64,000 bases of DNA, from the NCBI RefSeq assembly GCF_002910915.1, contig NZ_NEUF01000030.1, forward strand, positions 31,547 to 95,546, given 5' to 3'. The notes beneath the pieces are model-generated. The model saw only the letters and a program-made list of their open reading frames with translations. It was not told where the DNA came from and ran no database searches. Position numbers and translations under genes: made by a program. Positions within the stretch are counted from its first letter, which is position 1. Each line of letters starts with the position of its first letter. Origin of the DNA: Streptomyces sp. SM10 (GTDB lineage: Bacteria > Actinomycetota > Actinomycetes > Streptomycetales > Streptomycetaceae). Below, piece after piece: positions 9,577-18,267 of this stretch.

Positions 9577-10107
9577 ATGAGCGACCCCGGCAACTACGCG
9601 GGCAGCACCGACCGTAGTCTCGGACAGCTGTTCGCTTCGGCCACCGCCGAGATGTCCGCGCTGGTGCACGACGAGATCGCCCTGGCGAAGGCCGAGGTGC
9701 GCCAGGACGTCAAGCGCGGCGTGATCGGCAGCCTGGCGTTCATCGTCACGGGTGTGCTGATCCTGTTCGCGATCCCCGTGCTGAGCTTCGCCGCCGCCTA
9801 CGGGATCCACAATCTCGGGCTCGGTCTCGCCTGGTCGTTCCTGATCGTCGGCGGTGCGTTCATCCTTCTGGGCCTCCTGCTCGCCCTCTTCGGGCTCGCC
9901 AAGTTCAAGAAGGTCAAGCCGCCGGAGAAGTCCATCGCTTCGGCCAAGCAGACCGCGGCGGTCCTGCAGGGCGTCAAGCCGCATCCCCGCCCCGTGGTCG
10001 GCGCACGCGCGATCGAGCAGGCGCAGGGCAGCACACTCGCGGACGAGGCCGTCGAGAGCCGGCCTGTCCAGGACAAGGCTCTCCCTGTGACACGCTCGTC
10101 CACATGA
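9577..10107 (+). CDS. Phage-holin-like (Actinobacterial Holin-X / DUF1469) membrane protein
   Basis: The 176-residue protein has an amphipathic N-terminus (SLGQLFASATAEMSALVHDEIALAKAEV), two adjacent membrane helices (about residues 50-110) and a basic, disordered C-tail. This layout is that of the Holin-X family found in many actinobacterial chromosomes; the name reflects topology, not proven lysis. It overlaps the next gene by ATGA, so the two are translationally coupled. In mycobacteria a similar small membrane protein neighbours an epoxide hydrolase near marP (remembered synteny). Confidence 0.75.
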   Translation: MSDPGNYAGSTDRSLGQLFASATAEMSALVHDEIALAKAEVRQDVKRGVIGSLAFIVTGVLILFAIPVLSFAAAYGIHNLGLGLAWSFLIVGGAFILLGLLLALFGLAKFKKVKPPEKSIASAKQTAAVLQGVKPHPRPVVGARAIEQAQGSTLADEAVESRPVQDKALPVTRSST

Positions 10108-11078
10108 CCGACCCCGATTACGGCGCCTCCGGCACGGTGGGCCCGCTGGGGCCGGCCGGCTCCGGCAGTCCCGTCCGCCTCGACGGGCCCTGGACCCACC
10201 GCGACGTGGCGGCCAACGGCGCGCGCTTCCACATCGCCGAGCTCGGTGACGGCCCGCTGGTCCTGCTGCTGCACGGATTCCCGCAGTTCTGGTGGACCTG
10301 GCGCCATCAGCTGACCGCCCTGGCCGACGCCGGGTACCGAGCGGTCGCGATGGACCTGCGCGGGGTCGGCGGCAGCGACCGTACGCCCCGGGGCTACGAC
10401 CCGGCGAACCTGGCGCTCGACGTCACCGGTGTGATCCGCTCGCTCGGCGAGCCGGACGCGGCGCTCGTGGGACACGACATGGGCGGTTATCTCGCCTGGA
10501 CCGCCGCGGTGATGCGCCCCAAGCTGGTGCGACGGCTCGTCGTCTCGTCCATGCCGCATCCGCGCCGCTGGCGTTCCTCGATGCTCTCGGACCTCTCGCA
10601 GTCCCGGGCCGGCTCGCACATCTGGGGCTTCCAACGGCCCTGGGTTCCGGAGCGTCAGCTCGTCGCGGACGACGCGGCGTTGGTGGCACGGCTGATCCGC
10701 GACTGGTCGGGGCCGCGCACCTCCGACTTCCCCGACGACAAGACGGTGGACGTCTACCGGCGCGCGATGTGCATCCCGTCGACGGCGCACTGCTCGATCG
10801 AGCCGTACCGCTGGATGGTGCGCTCCCTGGCCCGTCCGGACGGCGTCCAGTTCAACCGGCGAATGAAGCGACCGGTGCGCGTACCGACGCTGCACCTCCA
10901 CGGCTCCCTCGATCCGGCGATCCGGACCCGTAGTTCCGCGGGGTCGGGCGAGTACGTCGAGGCGCCCTACCGGTGGCGACTTTTCGACGGTCTGGGGCAC
11001 TTCCCCCATGAGGAGGATCCGGCCGGGTTCTCGACCGAACTCATCAACTGGCTCAAGGATCCCGAGCCCGACAGGTAG
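10104..11078 (+). CDS. Alpha/beta hydrolase, epoxide-hydrolase-like (EphE type)
   Basis: A 324-residue soluble alpha/beta-hydrolase. The oxyanion-side motif LLHGFPQFWWTWRHQ, nucleophile elbow VGHDMGGYLAW (Asp125) and catalytic histidine His299 in GLGHFPHEED are the soluble epoxide hydrolase or haloalkane dehalogenase arrangement (Asp rather than Ser nucleophile). Its position next to marP and nth matches the mycobacterial ephE locus as I remember it. It is coupled to the holin-like gene by an ATGA overlap. The substrate is unknown; dehalogenase activity is possible but the HGFPQ form favours epoxide hydrolase. Confidence 0.85.
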   Translation: MTDPDYGASGTVGPLGPAGSGSPVRLDGPWTHRDVAANGARFHIAELGDGPLVLLLHGFPQFWWTWRHQLTALADAGYRAVAMDLRGVGGSDRTPRGYDPANLALDVTGVIRSLGEPDAALVGHDMGGYLAWTAAVMRPKLVRRLVVSSMPHPRRWRSSMLSDLSQSRAGSHIWGFQRPWVPERQLVADDAALVARLIRDWSGPRTSDFPDDKTVDVYRRAMCIPSTAHCSIEPYRWMVRSLARPDGVQFNRRMKRPVRVPTLHLHGSLDPAIRTRSSAGSGEYVEAPYRWRLFDGLGHFPHEEDPAGFSTELINWLKDPEPDR

Positions 11079-11183
11079 TCGACGGGCACGGGTGTCCGAC
11101 GCACAGCCACTTGCCTGCCGCATAAGCCAATTGGCTGACTCGCGCACGATTACCGACCTTGGGTGCCGGGCAGACGTCGGGGT

Positions 11184-11387
11184 ATGGGCTGGACGCGCGA
11201 CTTCAATGACGCAGCACGCAACCGCCGCTCGACCGCTCTTGCCGGTCCGAGCATTCACGAGGGGGACGGCTCGCTGAGCCGGGTGCACGATGTGAGCGAT
11301 TTCCATGATCTGCGGCTGGGCATTCCGCGCATCCTCCACCGCCGGGCCCGTTGGGTTTCGGCGCGGCTGCGCCACCCCCGCGGATGA
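11184..11387 (+). CDS. Possible small basic protein, 67 residues
   Basis: ATG 11184 opens a frame starting MGWTRDFNDAARN and containing VHDVSDFHDLRLGIPRILHRRARWVSARL. The third-position GC is lower than in flanking genes and there is no good ribosome site. The frame ends 20 bp before a strong terminator, which suits a real transcript. I do not recognise the protein. Confidence 0.35.
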   Translation: MGWTRDFNDAARNRRSTALAGPSIHEGDGSLSRVHDVSDFHDLRLGIPRILHRRARWVSARLRHPRG

Positions 11388-11407
11388 CGTAGGACCGAGG
11401 GAACGAC

Positions 11408-11456
11408 GTCATGAGAGAGGCCCCGGACCTTCGAGGTCCGGGGCCTCTCTCATGAC
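11408..11456. terminator. Bidirectional terminator, 22-bp perfect stem
   Basis: Arms 11408-11429 and 11435-11456 are perfect complements around the loop TTCGA. It lies between plus-strand and minus-strand genes and would stop transcription from both sides. Confidence 0.9.
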
Positions 11457-11508
11457 ACCCGACGACAGCGGACGGTAGTCCTCCTCGGCACGGGCCGACC
11501 GCGGTTCC

Positions 11509-12714
11509 TCAGAGGGCGCAGCCCTGGCTGTCGACCTGCTGGACCGCGGACCTGCCGGCCTCGATGTCCTGGCGGATCTCGTCGCCCGTCAGCGCGTATC
11601 CCGTGTCCGGATCGTCGAGCGACTTGGCGAACACCACGCCGTACACCTTGCCGTCCGGAGTGAGCAGCGGGCCGCCGGAGTTGCCCTGGCGCACCGTCGC
11701 GAAGAGCGAGTACACATCGCGCCGCACGGTGCCCCGGTGGTAGATGTCCGGGCCGTTGGCGTCGATACGGCCCCGGATGCGGGCGGAGCGCACGTCGTAC
11801 GCGCCGTTCTCCGGGAACCCGGCGACGATGGCGCTGTCCCCGCTCCCCGCGTCGTCGTCGCTGTCGGTGAAGCGCAGCGGTTCGGCGTCCAGGTCCGGGA
11901 CGTCCAGCACGGCGATGTCCCGCTGCCAGTCGTAGAGGACGACCTTGGCGTCGTACAGCCGGCCCTCCCCACCGATCTGGACGGTCGGTTCGTCGACGCC
12001 GCCGACCACATGGGCGTTGGTCATCACCCGGCGGTCGGAGAAGACGAATCCGGTGCCTTCGAGCACCTTGCCGCAGCCGGGCGCCATGCCGACGACCTTG
12101 ACGATGGACTTCTTGGCCCGGGCGGCGACCGGGCTGCCGACCAGCGCGGGGTCGGGGGGTTCCACCTCGGTGATGGGCTCGTTGGCGAACGGGCTGAAGA
12201 CCTGCGGAAAGCCGTTCTGCGCCAGGACGGAGGAGAAGTCCGTGAACCAGGTGGAGGCCTGATCGGGCATCACCCGGGACACACCGAGCAGGACCGAGGA
12301 GTTGCGGACCTCCTTGCCCAGCGTCGGCAGTGACGTACCTGCCAGGGCGGAGCCGATCAGCCAGGCGACCAGGAGCATGGCCACCACGTTGACCAGGGAG
12401 CCGCCGGTGGCGTCCAGGGCACGCGCCGGCGACCAGGTGATGTACCGGCGGAGCCTGTTGCCGAGGTGCGTGGTGAACGCCTGCCCCACGGACGCGCACA
12501 CGATCACGATCACGACCGCCACGATCGCCGCGGTGGAGGAGACCTCCGATCCGTCGGTCACCTGGTCCCAGATGACCGGCAGCAGGTAGACGGCCACGAG
12601 ACCGCCGCCCAGGAAGCCGATCACGGACAGGATGCCGACGACGAAACCCTGGCGGTAACCGATGACCGCGAACCACACGGCGCCGACGAGCAGCAGGATG
12701 TCCAGCACGTTCAC
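11509..12714 (-). CDS. marP: MarP-like membrane-anchored serine protease (CvpA-like N-terminus)
   Basis: The 401-residue protein has four N-terminal membrane helices of the CvpA/colicin V production type (about residues 1-115) and then an extracytoplasmic trypsin-like domain. The triad is His235 (MTNAHVVGG), Asp266 (RDIAVLD) and Ser346 (GNSGGP). M. tuberculosis MarP has this exact architecture and protects against acid by processing a peptidoglycan hydrolase; a matching role here is inference. The ATG at 12714 is convincing, since the hydrophobic helix begins at residue 4. It is the last gene of a minus-strand unit with Nudix and nth. Confidence 0.9.
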   Translation of the reverse strand: MNVLDILLLVGAVWFAVIGYRQGFVVGILSVIGFLGGGLVAVYLLPVIWDQVTDGSEVSSTAAIVAVVIVIVCASVGQAFTTHLGNRLRRYITWSPARALDATGGSLVNVVAMLLVAWLIGSALAGTSLPTLGKEVRNSSVLLGVSRVMPDQASTWFTDFSSVLAQNGFPQVFSPFANEPITEVEPPDPALVGSPVAARAKKSIVKVVGMAPGCGKVLEGTGFVFSDRRVMTNAHVVGGVDEPTVQIGGEGRLYDAKVVLYDWQRDIAVLDVPDLDAEPLRFTDSDDDAGSGDSAIVAGFPENGAYDVRSARIRGRIDANGPDIYHRGTVRRDVYSLFATVRQGNSGGPLLTPDGKVYGVVFAKSLDDPDTGYALTGDEIRQDIEAGRSAVQQVDSQGCAL

Positions 12715-12805
12715 CGTCTATAGCCTCGCAGATTCGTCGCCTGGCCCGTCCGGTTCGACGGGGTCCGGGCCGGCCCCGGAACAGCGCAGCACGGGAGTCA
12801 GCCTG

Positions 12806-13543
12806 TCATGCGCGCCAGTCGAGCGGCACCTGCTTGGTCCTGTCCCAGGGGCGTTCCCACCCCGCGTAGTGCACAATCCTGTCGATCACACCGGCTGTGA
12901 ATCCCCAGACCAGTGCGGATTCGACCAGAAATGCCGGGCCCCGGTGGCCGCTCGGGTGGACCGCCGTCACGCGGTTGGCCGGATCCGTGAGATCCGCCAC
13001 GGGGGCGGTGAAGACCCGCGCGGTCTCGGCCGTATCGACGACGCGCACCGGGCTGGGGGTCCGCCACCACCCGAGGACGGGTGTGACGACGAAGCTGCTC
13101 ACGGGGATGTAGAGCCTGGGCAGCACGCCGAAGAGCTGGACCCCGCTCGGATCGAGTCCGGTCTCCTCCTCGGCCTCCCGCAGCGCGGCCCTGAGCGGGC
13201 CGGTGGTCGTGTGGTCGCCGTCCTCGGGGTCGAGGGAGCCGCCGGGGAACGACGGCTGCCCCGCGTGGGAGCGCAGGGTCCCGGAACGCTCCATGAGCAG
13301 CAGCTCCGGACCGCGCTCCCCCTCGCCGAAGAGAATCAGGACGGCGGACTGACGCCCGGCGCCGCTCTCCGGCGGGAGGAAGCGGCTGAGCTGCTGGGCC
13401 TGCACGGTCCGGGCCGCCCGGGCCACGGGCTGGAGCCAGGCGGGCAGCCCGTCGGTGGAGACGGTGAGCGCACTGTCGTGGTGCGCACCCTTCCCCGTGC
13501 CGGCCGCGTCGGCCGCGGCCCGTGTGCTCTGTGCGTGCGTCAT
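12806..13543 (-). CDS. Nudix hydrolase, probable CoA pyrophosphohydrolase
   Basis: A 245-residue Nudix enzyme. The Nudix box runs from GGSLDPED (residue 101) to REAEEETGL (122-130), and LLLMERS before it plus SHAGQPSFPGG fit the CoA-diphosphatase subgroup (NUDT7/YeaB-like). Such enzymes cleave CoA to 4'-phosphopantetheine and 3',5'-ADP. ATG 13543 is chosen because a GGGGG-rich site precedes it; the longer open frame to 13927 runs into the nth gene. It lies between nth and marP in the same direction, the order also seen in mycobacteria. Confidence 0.85.
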   Translation of the reverse strand: MTHAQSTRAAADAAGTGKGAHHDSALTVSTDGLPAWLQPVARAARTVQAQQLSRFLPPESGAGRQSAVLILFGEGERGPELLLMERSGTLRSHAGQPSFPGGSLDPEDGDHTTTGPLRAALREAEEETGLDPSGVQLFGVLPRLYIPVSSFVVTPVLGWWRTPSPVRVVDTAETARVFTAPVADLTDPANRVTAVHPSGHRGPAFLVESALVWGFTAGVIDRIVHYAGWERPWDRTKQVPLDWRA

Positions 13544-13623
13544 GGGCACCCCCGTCGTTCCAACGCCTGTCGTCGGCCATTTCGTTCCGCGCGGACCCGC
13601 CCCGGGGCCGGAAGGAACACCGC

Positions 13624-14616
13624 TCACCCGGCCCCCAGCGGAGGGGCGGGGCTGCCCGGATAGTCCGGGGGCGGGCTGAGCCGCTGGCCCGGATGACCGC
13701 CCATCTCGTACTTCAGGAGCTTCTTCGCCTTCTCGGGGTCCGTCTCGCCCTCGCCGTACGCCGGGCAGAGCGCGGCGATCGGGCAGGCGCCGCAGGCGGG
13801 CTTGCGGGAGTGGCAGATGCGGCGGCCGTGGAAGACGACACGGTGCGAGAGCATCGTCCACTCGCTCTTCGGGAAGATCGCCGCGATCTCCGCCTCGACC
13901 TTCTCCGGGTCCTCCTGCTCGGTCCACTTCCAGCGGCGGACCAGCCGGCCGAAGTGCGTGTCCACTGTGATGCCGGGCACCCCGAAGGCGTTGCCGAGGA
14001 CGACGTTGGCCGTCTTGCGCCCGACGCCGGGCAGCTTCACGAGATCCTTCAGCCGCCCGGGGACCTCTCCCCCGAAGTCGTCCCTCAGGGCGGCCGACAG
14101 CCCCATGAGCGACCGCGCCTTCGCCCGGAAGAAGCCGGTCGGCCGGATGATCGCCTCCAGCTCCTCGGGCACGGCGGCGGCCATGTCCTCCGGCGTCGGA
14201 TACGCGGCGAAGAGCGCGGGAGTCGTCTGGTTGACCCTCAGGTCGGTGGTCTGGGCGGAGAGGACCGTGGCCACCAGGAGCTCGAAGGGATTACGGAAGT
14301 CCAGCTCGGGGTGGGCGTACGGGTAGACCTCGGCGAGCTCGCGGTTGATCCGGCGGGCGCGGCGGACCATCGCGAGGTGCGACTCCGGCTTCGCGGGCCG
14401 CGCCGACGGTCCATTCGCGGGCCGCGCCGACGGTTCGAGAGACCCGCCCGGCGGTTTCAGGGGCGCTCCCGACGACTTGGCGGACCTCGCCGCCCCCGAC
14501 GAGCGTTTTGCGGCTTTTTCTCCACTCCGTACACCCTGTTCGCCCACAGCGGAATTCTTGTCTCCCGACACCCCATCAGCCCCCTTGGCCTGCGCTCTCA
14601 CCGGCGATCCGGACAC
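13624..14616 (-). CDS. nth: Endonuclease III (DNA glycosylase/AP lyase)
   Basis: This enzyme removes oxidised pyrimidines and cleaves abasic sites. The helix-hairpin-helix [12 protein letters not shown] supplies catalytic Lys201, and VDTHFGR supplies Asp219. Four cysteines with C-x6-C-x2-C-x5-C spacing (268, 275, 278, 284) bind the [4Fe-4S] cluster. With the GTG 14616 start there is an extra, Ala/Pro/Lys-rich N-terminus of about 80 residues, including an 8-residue duplicated unit; homologues usually begin near [11 protein letters not shown] (residue 83), so the true start may be downstream. It is divergent from crp. Confidence 0.92.
   Translation of the reverse strand: MSGSPVRAQAKGADGVSGDKNSAVGEQGVRSGEKAAKRSSGAARSAKSSGAPLKPPGGSLEPSARPANGPSARPAKPESHLAMVRRARRINRELAEVYPYAHPELDFRNPFELLVATVLSAQTTDLRVNQTTPALFAAYPTPEDMAAAVPEELEAIIRPTGFFRAKARSLMGLSAALRDDFGGEVPGRLKDLVKLPGVGRKTANVVLGNAFGVPGITVDTHFGRLVRRWKWTEQEDPEKVEAEIAAIFPKSEWTMLSHRVVFHGRRICHSRKPACGACPIAALCPAYGEGETDPEKAKKLLKYEMGGHPGQRLSPPPDYPGSPAPPLGAG
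14390..14434 (-). repeat. Duplicated 21-bp unit inside the nth 5' part
   Basis: The copies at 14390-14410 and 14414-14434 are identical with a 24-bp period. They encode the repeated SARPA(N/K) element of the disordered N-terminus of Nth. Confidence 0.8.
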
Positions 14617-14722
14617 CCGGCCAGCCTAGAGCCAGGGACTGACATCCGCCCCGGTCACCGCGTATCCACGCCCAATCGGCCCCCTGCCGTAGGGTCCGGC
14701 ACGCCCGTGCGTCAAACTGGTT

Positions 14723-14738
14723 TGTGATCGATCGCACG
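14723..14738 (+). promoter_or_regulatory. Candidate Crp operator in front of crp
   Basis: TGTGA-N6-GCACG with the palindromic centre ATCGAT lies 63 bp before the crp start, in the nth-crp divergent region. It keeps the GTG-N8-CAC core of actinobacterial Crp sites and matches the E. coli form with two changes in the right half. Autoregulation is inferred. Confidence 0.55.
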
Positions 14739-14800
14739 GTTTTACCGTCCGGCATCATGGAAACCACGCTTCCCTGAACAGGCCGACAAGGAGAGAACTC

Positions 14801-15475
14801 GTGGACGACGTTCTGCGGCGCGCCCCGCTTTTCGCGGCGCTCGATGACGAGCAGGCCGCGGAGCTCCGCGCCTCGATGAGTGAGGTGACCCTCGCGCGCG
14901 GCGACGCGCTGTTCCACGAGGGCGACCCCGGGGACCGCCTGTACGTGGTCACCGAGGGCAAGGTGAAGCTCCACCGCACCTCGCCCGACGGGCGGGAGAA
15001 CATGCTGGCCGTCCTCGGCCCCGGCGAGCTGATCGGGGAGCTGTCGCTCTTCGACCCGGGCCCGCGCACCGCGACGGCGTCCGCGCTCACCGAGGTCAAG
15101 CTCCTCGGCCTCGGTCACGGAGACCTCCAGCCCTGGCTGAACGCCCGCCCCGAGGTGGCCACCGCGCTGCTGCGCGCCGTCGCCCGCCGACTGCGCAAGA
15201 CCAACGACCAGATGTCCGACCTGGTCTTCTCCGATGTGCCGGGCCGTGTCGCCCGCGCGCTCCTCGACCTGTCGCGCCGCTTCGGTGTGCAGTCGGAGGA
15301 GGGGATCCACGTCGTGCACGACCTGACGCAGGAAGAGCTGGCCCAGCTGGTCGGCGCCTCCCGCGAGACGGTCAACAAGGCGCTCGCGGACTTCGCGGGC
15401 CGCGGCTGGCTCCGGCTCGAGGCACGCGCCGTGATCCTGCTGGACGTGGAGCGGCTGGCGAAGCGCTCCCGCTGA
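14801..15475 (+). CDS. crp: Crp/Fnr family transcriptional regulator
   Basis: The 224-residue protein has a cyclic-nucleotide-binding fold (residues 5-120) with the phosphate-binding cassette GELIGELSLFDPGPRTATA (75-93, Glu80 and Arg89). A dimer helix follows, then a helix-turn-helix at 177-195 (QEELAQLVGASRETVNKAL). It corresponds to the Crp that controls germination, growth and antibiotic production in S. coelicolor. The start is GTG 14801 after AAGGAGAG. A candidate Crp site lies upstream and a hairpin follows the stop. Confidence 0.94.
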   Translation: MDDVLRRAPLFAALDDEQAAELRASMSEVTLARGDALFHEGDPGDRLYVVTEGKVKLHRTSPDGRENMLAVLGPGELIGELSLFDPGPRTATASALTEVKLLGLGHGDLQPWLNARPEVATALLRAVARRLRKTNDQMSDLVFSDVPGRVARALLDLSRRFGVQSEEGIHVVHDLTQEELAQLVGASRETVNKALADFAGRGWLRLEARAVILLDVERLAKRSR

Positions 15476-15530
15476 CGCCCCTGCCCGCAGGCGGTGACCG
15501 GACGGCGACCGCGGCAGGACACCTGTGACC

Positions 15531-15561
15531 GAAAGGCCCCACCTCACCGGTGGGGCCTTTC
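15531..15561. terminator. Bidirectional terminator between crp and the MBL gene
   Basis: A perfect 13-bp stem GAAAGGCCCCACC/GGTGGGGCCTTTC with a 5-nt loop lies between convergent stops at 15475 and 15581. The arm ends give a short U-rich tail on each strand. Confidence 0.85.
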
Positions 15562-15580
15562 GCGTGCGCGGCCGGACCTG

Positions 15581-16411
15581 TCAGATCAGGCCGTGCTCCG
15601 TCAGGTACTCCATCTGGGCACGCACCGACAGCTCCGCCGCCGGCCAGAGGGACCGGTCGACGTCCGCGTAGACCGCCGCCATCACCTCCGAGGGCGTCCG
15701 GTGGCCGGCCTCGACGGCCGTCTCGACCTGCGCCAGGCGGTTCGCCCGGTGGGTGAGGTAGAACTCCACGGCGCCCTGTGCGTCCTCCAGGACCGGTCCG
15801 TGTCCCGGGAGCACCGTGTGCACCCCGTCGTCGACCGTCAGCGAGCGCAGCCGCCGCAGGGTGTCCAGGTAGTCGCCGAGCCGGCCGTCGGGGTGGGCGA
15901 CGACCGTGGTCCCGCGCCCGAGGATCGTGTCGCCCGTCAGCACCGCACGGTCGGCGGGCAGATGGAACGAGAGCGAGTCCGCGGTGTGCCCGGGGGTGGG
16001 GACGACACGGAGTTCGAGCCCTCCCGTGGTGATCACGTCGCCTGCCGAGAGCCCTTCGTCGCCCAGCCGCAGCGCCACGTCCAGAGCCCGCACCTTCGTG
16101 CCCGTGAGCGCGGCGAAGCGGGCGGCACCCTCCGCGTGGTCGGGATGGCCGTGCGTGAGCAGGGTGAGCCCGACACGCCTGCCCGCCTTCTCCGCGGTGT
16201 CGACGACGGCCCGCAGATGTGCGTCGTCGAGCGGACCGGGATCGATCACGACCGCGAGGTCCGAGTCGGGTTCCGCGACGATCCAGGTGTTCGTCCCGTC
16301 GAGGGTCATCGCCGAGGGGTTGGGCGCCAGGACGTTGACCGTCCGGGTGGTGGCGGGTCCGGAGAGGACGCCGCCGCGGGGTTGTCCGGGCAGTGCGGCC
16401 GCGTCGCTCAT
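15581..16411 (-). CDS. Metallo-beta-lactamase-fold hydrolase
   Basis: A 276-residue cytoplasmic MBL-fold enzyme. The dinuclear metal motif is THGHPDH (His87, His89, Asp91, His92), with later ligands in PTPGHTADS, TGDTILG and PGHGP. The extended fold and C-terminal helical part (QVETAVEAG) resemble the LACTB2/RNase-like and glyoxalase II-like groups; the substrate is unknown. ATG 16411 overlaps the upstream Nudix stop by ATGA, so the two genes are coupled. In mycobacteria an orthologue also lies next to crp (remembered). Confidence 0.85.
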   Translation of the reverse strand: MSDAAALPGQPRGGVLSGPATTRTVNVLAPNPSAMTLDGTNTWIVAEPDSDLAVVIDPGPLDDAHLRAVVDTAEKAGRRVGLTLLTHGHPDHAEGAARFAALTGTKVRALDVALRLGDEGLSAGDVITTGGLELRVVPTPGHTADSLSFHLPADRAVLTGDTILGRGTTVVAHPDGRLGDYLDTLRRLRSLTVDDGVHTVLPGHGPVLEDAQGAVEFYLTHRANRLAQVETAVEAGHRTPSEVMAAVYADVDRSLWPAAELSVRAQMEYLTEHGLI

Positions 16412-17379
16412 GAGGGATTCCCGTCCGTTCCGTCGGCCACCGAATCCCGTCCGTCGCCCACAGAATCCGTTCCGTCGGCCGGGGAGGGGGAAGCGGGTCC
16501 GTCCGCGGTCGGGATGTGCTTGGTGAACTCGTCGTGGCCCGGCCAACTGAGCACCAGCTCGTCACCCTCCATACGGGCCTCTGCCAGCACCGGAGCGAGG
16601 TTCTGGGAATCCGCTGCCTTCAGCGCCTCCGCGGCCGTCCCGTACGGCCTGAGCGCCCGCAGGGTGGCCACGGTGGGCGGCATCATCAGCAGTTCGCCCT
16701 TGTCGTAGCCGTCAATGGCGTCCCCGGGGCGGATCCACACCGTCCGGTCGGCCTCGGTGGAGGCGTTCCGGGTGCGCTGACCCTCGGGGAGCGCGGCCAC
16801 GAAGAACCAGGTGTCGTAGCGGCGCGGTTCGAAGGCCGGCGTGATCCAGCGCGCCCACGCGGCCAGCAGATCGGAGCGCAGCACCAGGCCCCGGCGGTCC
16901 AGGAAGCCCGCGAAGGACAGCTCCCGGTCGACGAGGGCCTGGCGGTCGGCCTCCCAGTCCTCGCCCGTGGTGTCGCTCACGACGGTGTCGGCGGTCGGCC
17001 CGGCCAGCAGGACGCCCGCCTCCTCGTACGTCTCGCGGACCGCGGCACAGACCACAGCCTGGGCCTCGGCCGCCGTGGCGACGCCCAGCCGGACGGCCCA
17101 GGTCTCCAGGGACGGTCCCGCCCAGCCGACGAGGTGGTCGTCGTCGCGCGGGTCGACCCCGCCACCCGGATAGGCGTACGCGCCTCCGGCAAAGGCCATG
17201 GTGGTGCGCCGGCGCAGCATGTGGACCGACGGACCGGCGGCGGCGCCCGGGGCCGGTGTGCCGTCCCGGAGCAGCATCACCGTGGCCGCACGCCTGGGCG
17301 TCACGGCCGTCAGCTCGCCGCTGGCGAGGGCCCTGATCCGGGCGGGCCATTCCGGTGGGTACCACTGACCGTTGGACAT
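16408..17379 (-). CDS. Nudix hydrolase, NUDT19-like
   Basis: The 323-residue protein begins with PRRAATVMLLRDG and MLRRRTTMAFAGGAYAYPGGG. A long insert precedes the Nudix core CAAVRETYEEAGVLL, which is the NUDT19/RP2 subgroup pattern; that group hydrolyses CoA species. The last 25 residues are a low-complexity ADGTDSVGDG-like repeat that is probably disordered. It is the first gene of a two-gene unit with the MBL hydrolase. The nearby CoA-type Nudix at 12806 belongs to a different unit. Confidence 0.8.
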   Translation of the reverse strand: MSNGQWYPPEWPARIRALASGELTAVTPRRAATVMLLRDGTPAPGAAAGPSVHMLRRRTTMAFAGGAYAYPGGGVDPRDDDHLVGWAGPSLETWAVRLGVATAAEAQAVVCAAVRETYEEAGVLLAGPTADTVVSDTTGEDWEADRQALVDRELSFAGFLDRRGLVLRSDLLAAWARWITPAFEPRRYDTWFFVAALPEGQRTRNASTEADRTVWIRPGDAIDGYDKGELLMMPPTVATLRALRPYGTAAEALKAADSQNLAPVLAEARMEGDELVLSWPGHDEFTKHIPTADGPASPSPADGTDSVGDGRDSVADGTDGNPS

Positions 17380-17567
17380 GGCCGGAGGCTATCCGGAACC
17401 GCGCCGATGTTCGAGGGGCCCGGAGACTGACGGCCGGGCCTCAACGCGCACGGTCCCGGCAGGTCGGGGGGGCACACATGCCCGCACCGGGCCGTGACGC
17501 ACGCGATCCCGCCCGGCCACGGACGGCCGGACGGGATCGGAGAGGACGGAATCGGAGAGGCGCGGGA

Positions 17568-18038
17568 TCAGGCGTCGACGAGCTCGACCTGGACCTCGAC
17601 CTCCACCGGTGCGTCCAGCGGGAGCACGGCGACACCCACCGCGCTGCGGGCGTGCACACCCTTGTCGCCCAGGACGGCGCCCAGCAGCTCGCTCGCGCCG
17701 TTGATCACACCCGGCTGCCCGGTGAAGTCGGAGGCCGAGGCGACGAAGCCCACGACCTTCACGACCCGTGCGATCCGGTCGAGGTCACCGGCGACCGACT
17801 TCACGGCCGCCAAGGCGTTCAGCGCGCAGGTCTTCGCGAGCTCCTTGGCCTCGTCCGCCGTCACCTCGGCGCCGACCTTGCCGGTCACGGCGAGCTTGCC
17901 GTCCACCATCGGCAGCTGGCCGGAGGTGTAGACGTACACCCCGGACCGCACGGCCGGCTGGTAGGAGGCCAGCGGCGGTACGACGTCCGGAAGCGTCAGG
18001 CCGAGTTCGGCGAGCTTCGCCTCGACGGCGCCCGCCAC
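17568..18038 (-). CDS. RidA/YjgF family protein
   Basis: A 156-residue RidA-type protein (family length is usually about 130-155). The hallmark segments are PAVRSGVYVYTSGQLPMVDGK and the C-terminal VEVEVQVEL. RidA proteins deaminate reactive enamine/imine intermediates such as 2-aminoacrylate. GTG 18038 shares a base with the TAG stop of the DUF4177 gene, so translation is coupled. The catalytic arginine of RidA (in the S-x-R-x-T region) is not obvious, so it may be a non-deaminating member. Confidence 0.8.
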   Translation of the reverse strand: MAGAVEAKLAELGLTLPDVVPPLASYQPAVRSGVYVYTSGQLPMVDGKLAVTGKVGAEVTADEAKELAKTCALNALAAVKSVAGDLDRIARVVKVVGFVASASDFTGQPGVINGASELLGAVLGDKGVHARSAVGVAVLPLDAPVEVEVQVELVDA

Positions 18039-18196
18039 TACGGCTTCTCCCGCTTCAGGTAGGCCACGAGCTGCTCGGGGTTGTTCGGGCCGGGAACGAC
18101 CTGGACCAGCTCCCAGCCGTCCTCGCCCCAGGTGTCCAGAATCTGCTTGGTCGCGTGCACGAGAAGGGGCACGGTCGCGTATTCCCACTTGGTCAT
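18038..18196 (-). CDS. DUF4177-like small protein, 52 residues
   Basis: ATG 18196 opens a short frame with MTKWEYATVPLLVHATKQIL and DTWGEDGWELVQVVPG. The W-E-Y start and the DGWELVQV core are typical of DUF4177, a small beta-rich cytoplasmic family without a known activity. Its stop overlaps the RidA start by one base, indicating a two-gene operon. It is divergent from the first ArsA-like gene. Confidence 0.8.
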   Translation of the reverse strand: MTKWEYATVPLLVHATKQILDTWGEDGWELVQVVPGPNNPEQLVAYLKREKP

Positions 18197-18254
18197 GAGC
18201 CGACTGTAATGCCTGGCACACGCGGCCTCGTGCGTAGCCTGCCTGCCGACTGGT

Positions 18255-18260
18255 TAGGCT
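18255..18260 (+). promoter_or_regulatory. -10 box for leaderless transcript of the ArsA-like operon
   Basis: TAGGCT ends 7 nt before GTG 18268, with no ribosome-binding site between. The same hexamer precedes the penicillin-binding protein gene at 21550. Confidence 0.5.
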
Positions 18261-18267
18261 CGAAGAC

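Noticed and set aside
9577..10107. Prophage lysis gene
   Set aside because: The holin name is topological only; no phage genes surround it and it is coupled to a hydrolase in a core locus.
12806..13927. Nudix gene extended to 13927
   Set aside because: The extra 128 codons overlap nth in antisense register with no ribosome site; ATG 13543 is better.
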